A DNA stretch of 64,000 nt from contig WTPW01001119.1 of NCBI GenBank assembly GCA_009809945.1, positions 128,242 to 192,241 on the forward strand, read 5' to 3'. Source of the stretch: Gigaspora margarita. Taxonomy: Eukaryota; Glomeromycota; Glomeromycetes; Diversisporales; Gigasporaceae. The notes under the pieces are model-generated. The model was given only the letters and a program-made list of their open reading frames with translations. It searched no databases and was not told where the DNA came from. Position 1 is the first letter of the stretch. Every line of letters starts with the position of its first letter. Position numbers and translations under genes: made by a program. Positions 59,691 to 64,000 of the stretch are shown here, in pieces.

Positions 59691-60960
59691 TATTTACATT
59701 ATATTTTACATTTATTAAATATATATTTTTAAATAATATTACATACTTTATTATATATTACATTATTATATAGTATTATTTTTTATACTAGGAACCAGAA
59801 ACCGGTATGTGTCCAGAGCATAACCTACAAACCAGAATTGTATAAGTCTAAGAGTATTAAAATTTTAATACTTATTATATAATATAAATACTTATATTTA
59901 TATATATATAAAGTAAATATATATATATAATACTATATACATTTATTTAATATATATTTTTTTAAAAAACTTTTTTAATTATCAAAAATTATTATTCTAA
60001 AAATATATGTTGAAAATACAAAATACTTTTGCATATATTAATTAAATAAAAGATATAAGATATTAATTAAATACATTAGCAAATTTAAAAGGTAAAATAT
60101 TTTGTAAAATACAAAAATGGCAAAATATTTTGAAAAAACTTTCAAAATATTTTAAAACAAAATATTTTGAATTATTTTGAAAATTATTTTAAAATTTTTC
60201 AAAAGATTTTATTTTAAAATATTTTGAAAATATTTAATTTGATTTATTTTTTGGTTTTTATAAAACAAAAAAAATAACCTGTCTGTTTGAACTTTTATTT
60301 AAAAAATTTTGAAATTTGTTAAATTATAAAGTTTAAATTTTATTTTTATAAAGTTATGGCTCAGAAATATATAATTGTCTGAGTGTAATTTTAAGTTATA
60401 GCACAAAATTTATAACAATCTATATATATGCTTAATAATTATAGCTTATATTTTATACTATCTATGTTTATTTTCTTTTACACCAAAACCTTTGAAGTAT
60501 CTTATTTTGAATAGAAGTCTTACCTGAGTTGGGTTAACCAGTATGGGTCAGTAAATATGACATGTTATACAGGTCATAGATCAAAATTGAGCTGATCCGG
60601 GTTAGATAGAATTAAAAAAAATCTTGCCAAAAAAAATTTCTACTTCCAGATTTCCATTTGATCAATAAAATGTTAAAGACCAATATGAATAAAGATTATT
60701 TTAAATATATTAATAATTTTATCTATNTTCTATAAAAAAATCTAACACAATAAATAGNACTANAAAGTGCATATATAACCTATCTAACCCGGGTTGTGAC
60801 CTGAGTCAAGAAATTTCAGATTGGGCTTGACCCGGATCACTATTATTTAGAAAATGTAAAAANGCTAATTTNCANTTTATTTTATTTTTAACTAGATATT
60901 ATCTTAAAAATTTATTATAAAATATTGCTCACAGTTTCAATATAAATATAATTTTTGAAT
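59691..60960. other. AT-rich stretch with word blocks
   Basis: No gene. AAATATTTTGAAAATTATTT words at 60090-60250 and GGGTCA/ACCCGGGTT words at 60520-60620 and 60780-60840, with several undetermined bases. Confidence 0.4.
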
Positions 60961-60964
60961 TACA

Positions 60965-63597
60965 TATCATTACCTGCATTTACTATATTAACAGATTCAA
61001 AAATTTTTACAAAAACATATTAAAAAATATAAGTATTATTATCTGGTCTAGGAAGTGTTAAAAGATTCAAAAGTCAACTTATATAAATAGTTCGTGAATA
61101 TGTTTGATATTCAAATCGTATCGATTTACTTGGTAATATAATAAGAAATTTTGTCTAAATCCTCAACTTGCTATAATTTAGTTTTTTTTATTTTTCAGGT
61201 TTTTTTATATTTAAAAAAATATTATGACTTGTTATTAATCATTTAAATACCAATATAAAAATAAGCAATAAATCTGTTTAATTATAAGTAAATTAAATAT
61301 CACTTACCATCAGAAATTTCATTATCAATAGATCAGTTTACTAAAAATATATATACACATTACTAAAACTACAGTTTGAATTTAATTTGAGAAGATAAAT
61401 ATCATTACCTGCATTTACTATATTGACAGATTCAAAAATTTTTACAATAACATGTTAAAAAATATAAGTGTTATTACCTGGCCTAGGAAGTATTGAAAGA
61501 TTCAAAATCGACTTGTAAATAGTTTGTGGACGTGTTTGATATTCAAATCGTGTTGATTTGACTTGATCATGTGATAAGAAATTTTTGTCTAAATCCTCAA
61601 CTTGCTTATATAATTTGGGTTTTCATCTAAATACCAATATAAAAATAAGCAATAAATCTAGTTAATTATAAGTAAATTAAATATCACTTACCCATCAGGA
61701 ATTTCATCATCAATAGGTCGACTTACTAAAATATATTAATTTGAGAAGATAAATACCATTAGCTGCATTTACTATATTGACAGATTCGGAAATTTTTACA
61801 ATAACATTAAAAAATACAAGTGTTATTACCTGGTCTAGAAAGTGTTGAAAAATTCAAAAATCGACTTGTATAAATAGTTCGTGNNNNNNNNNNNNNNNNN
61901 NNNNNNNNNNNNNNNNNNNNNNNNNNNNNNNNNNNNNNNNNNNNNNNNNNNNNNNNNNNNNNNNNNNNNNNNNNNNNNNNNNNNNNNNNNNNNNNNNNNN
62001 NNNNNNNNNNNNNNNNNNNNNNNNNNNNNNNNNNNNNNNNNNNNNNNNNNNNNNNNNNNNNNNNNNNNNNNNNNNNNNNNNNNNNNNNNNNNNNNNNNNN
62101 NNNNNNNNNNNNNNNNNNNNNNNNNNNNNNNNNNNNNNNNNNNNNNNNNNNNNNNNNNNNNNNNNNNNNNNNNNNNNNNNNNNNNNNNNNNNNNNNNNNN
62201 NNNNNNNNNNNNNNNNNNNNNNNNNNNNNNNNNNNNNNNNNNNNNNNNNNNNNNNNNNNNNNNNNNNNNNNNNNNNNNNNNNNNNNNNNNNNNNNNNNNN
62301 NNNNNNNNNNNNNNNNNNNNNNNNNNNNNNNNNNNNNNNNNNNNNNNNNNNNNNNNNNNNNNNNNNNNNNNNNNNNNNNNNNNNNNNNNNNNNNNNNNNN
62401 NNNNNNNNNNNNNNNNNNNNNNNNNNNNNNNNNNNNNNNNNNNNNNNNNNNNNNNNNNNNNNNNNNNNNNNNNNNNNNNNNNNNNNNNNNNNNNNNNNNN
62501 NNNNNNNNNNNNNNNNNNNNNNNNNNNNNNNNNNNNNNNNNNNNNNNNNNNNNNNNNNNNNNNNNNNNNNNNNNNNNNNNNNNNNNNNNNNNNNNNNNNN
62601 NNNNNNNNNNNNNNNNNNNNNNNNNNNNNNNNNNNNNNNNNNNNNNNNNNNNNNNNNNNNNNNNNNNNNNNNNNNNNNNNNNNNNNNNNNNNNNNNNNNN
62701 NNNNNNNNNNNNNNNNNNNNNNNNNNNNNNNNNNNNNNNNNNNNNNNNNNNNNNNNNNNNNNNNNNNNNNNNNNNNNNNNATATTCAAATCGTATCGATT
62801 TGACTTGATCATATGATAAGAAATTTTTGACTAAATCCTCAACTTGCTTATAGAATTCGCTTTGTTTATCTAAATAGCATATAAAAATAAGCAATAAATC
62901 TGTTTAATTATAAGTAAAAAAAAATTACTTACTATCAGGAATTTTATCATCAATAGGTCAACTTACTAAAAATATATATACACATAAATATACTAAAACT
63001 ACAGTTTGAATTTAATTTGAAAAGATAAATATAATTACCTGCATTTACTATATTGACAGATTCGAAGATTTATATTAAAAAATAGAAGTATTACTCCTGG
63101 TCTAGGAAGTGTTGAAAGATTCAAAAATCGACTTGTATAAATAGTTTGTGAACGTGTTTGATATTCAAATCATGTCAATTTGACTTGATCATATAATAAG
63201 AAATTTGTCTAAATCCTCAACTTGCTTATATAATTTAGTTTTTTTATCTAAATACCAATATAAAAATAAGCAATAAATCTGTTTAATTATAAGTAAAAAA
63301 AATTACTTACTATCAGGAATTTTATCATTATACATAAATATACTAAAACTACAGTTCAAATTCAATTTGAGAAGATAAATATAATTACCTGCATTTACTA
63401 TATTGACAGATTCGAAAAATTTATATTAAAAAAATAGAAGTAGAAGTATTATTACCTGGTCTAGGAAGTGTTGAAAGATTCAAAAATCAACTTGTATAAA
63501 TAGTTTGTGGACTCAAATCATGTCGATTTGACTTGACCATATGGTAAGAAATTTTTGTCTAAATCCTCAACTTGCTTATATAATTCAGTTTTTTTCA
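60965..63597 (-). repeat. tandem array of ~350-bp units carrying two small exons
   Basis: Units begin (plus strand) with ATTACCTGCATTTACTATAT near 60968, 61404, 61755, 63033 and 63385; the spacing is about 350 except the first (434) and the pair across the gap. On the minus strand each unit has a larger exon (VEDLDKNFLSHDQVKSTRFE, then YKSILNLSILPRP) ending at a donor gtaataa, and in several units a short exon SRPIDDEIPD between a ttttag acceptor and a gtaagtg donor. Frames are open in some units and broken in others. They continue from the kinase-like exon at 63611-63826. Confidence 0.65.
61883..62780. other. assembly gap
   Basis: 898 undetermined bases inside the tandem array, room for two to three more units. 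Confidence 1.
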
Positions 63598-63610
63598 ATT
63601 TATAAAAAAT

Positions 63611-63826
63611 TTATTCAGTGTACAGTGTATCAACTAATTCACTAGCAGTTGGTTGGTTTTGAGGATTTGCATCTAAGCATTTATTCATCAGTTCCAAAGT
63701 AATTGAGGAACTTCGCATCTAATAAATATGTGTTGCTAGATCTTTGTCATGTGGAATATAAAAATCTGCCATGTGATGCCGTCAAGTTGAATCACCACTA
63801 CAAGAAACAGGAACTCCTTGGAAAAA
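63611..63826 (-). pseudogene. protein-kinase C-terminal exon, decayed
   Basis: After a ttttgtag acceptor, the minus strand reads FQGVPVSCSGDST, a TGA, RHHMADFYIPHDKDLATHIY, a TAG, MRSSSITLELMNKCLDANPQ and NQPTASELVDTLYTE before TAA. The last part is the usual end of a kinase catalytic domain (subdomain XI, MxxCxxxxPxxRPTAxEL), with the conserved Arg changed to Gln. The two stops are single C-to-T steps from CGA and CAG. The rest of the domain would lie beyond 64000; 63840-64000 has no clear exon. Confidence 0.6.
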
Positions 63827-64000
63827 CTACAAAATATTTTAGCATGTTGAAAGGAATAACAAAACTACAAAAAAAAAAGTGAACAAAAAAAAACTTATCT
63901 TTTTGTGCTTCTGTAGGTTACCTATAAGTACATAAAGAAGGTGAGGAATATAGATCTAGACCCGAGTGCATAAAATAGAAATCTACAAGAAAGATATGAA

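Overview
The window is nuclear DNA of a fungus, most likely an arbuscular mycorrhizal fungus (Glomeromycotina, Rhizophagus or a relative). The base is very AT-rich, the genes have many short spliceosomal introns, and the decayed transposase families (a Plavaka-like C2H2 transposase and a FAR1/MULE transposase with a SWIM finger) and the kinase tail look like those that are abundant in such genomes. The lineage is an inference from composition and family resemblance, not from a database search.

Layout. 1-6.9 kb: a decayed Plavaka-like transposase on the minus strand, carrying two MITEs and a young tRNA-headed retroposon with a perfect 14-bp target duplication. 7-11.6 kb: a decayed multi-exon gene containing an internal tandem duplication and three insertions; for two of them the duplicate preserves the empty site. 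11.9-18.2 kb: a hairpin-array element, then a decayed FAR1/MULE transposase split by a Tc1-like element. 18.6-25 kb: MITEs, SINE-like copies and AT-rich sequence. 25.1-31.4 kb: a retroposon copy opened by a hAT-type MITE (itself holding a Tc1/pogo-type MITE) and by a 4.6-kb foldback, followed by a MITE with a smaller CpG-rich hAT MITE inside. 31.6-43.3 kb is the gene island: a broken PHD-finger gene, an intact single-exon uS3m (Rps3/Var1) gene on the minus strand, a broken small spliced gene, and a complete 24-exon P5B-type ATPase (Ypk9/ATP13A2 group) whose reading frame I could join across all introns. 43.6-60.9 kb: nested foldbacks, word-repeat blocks, SINEs and MITEs. 60.9-64 kb: a tandem array of about 350-bp units made of decayed kinase-tail exons, leading to a decayed kinase C-terminal exon.

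The two intact genes do not form a pathway: one serves mitochondrial translation, the other is a membrane pump expected at the vacuole or endosome. Everything else is mobile DNA. The most interesting signal is modular. Foldback elements with unrelated ends share a core close to GGACTACTGGATCACAAGAT, and a second set shares GTTCTGAACAAGTTTACTTA, as if non-autonomous elements recruit and multiply common hairpin modules.

Three assembly gaps (12751-13085, 29520-29679, 61883-62780) all lie inside inverted or tandem repeats.
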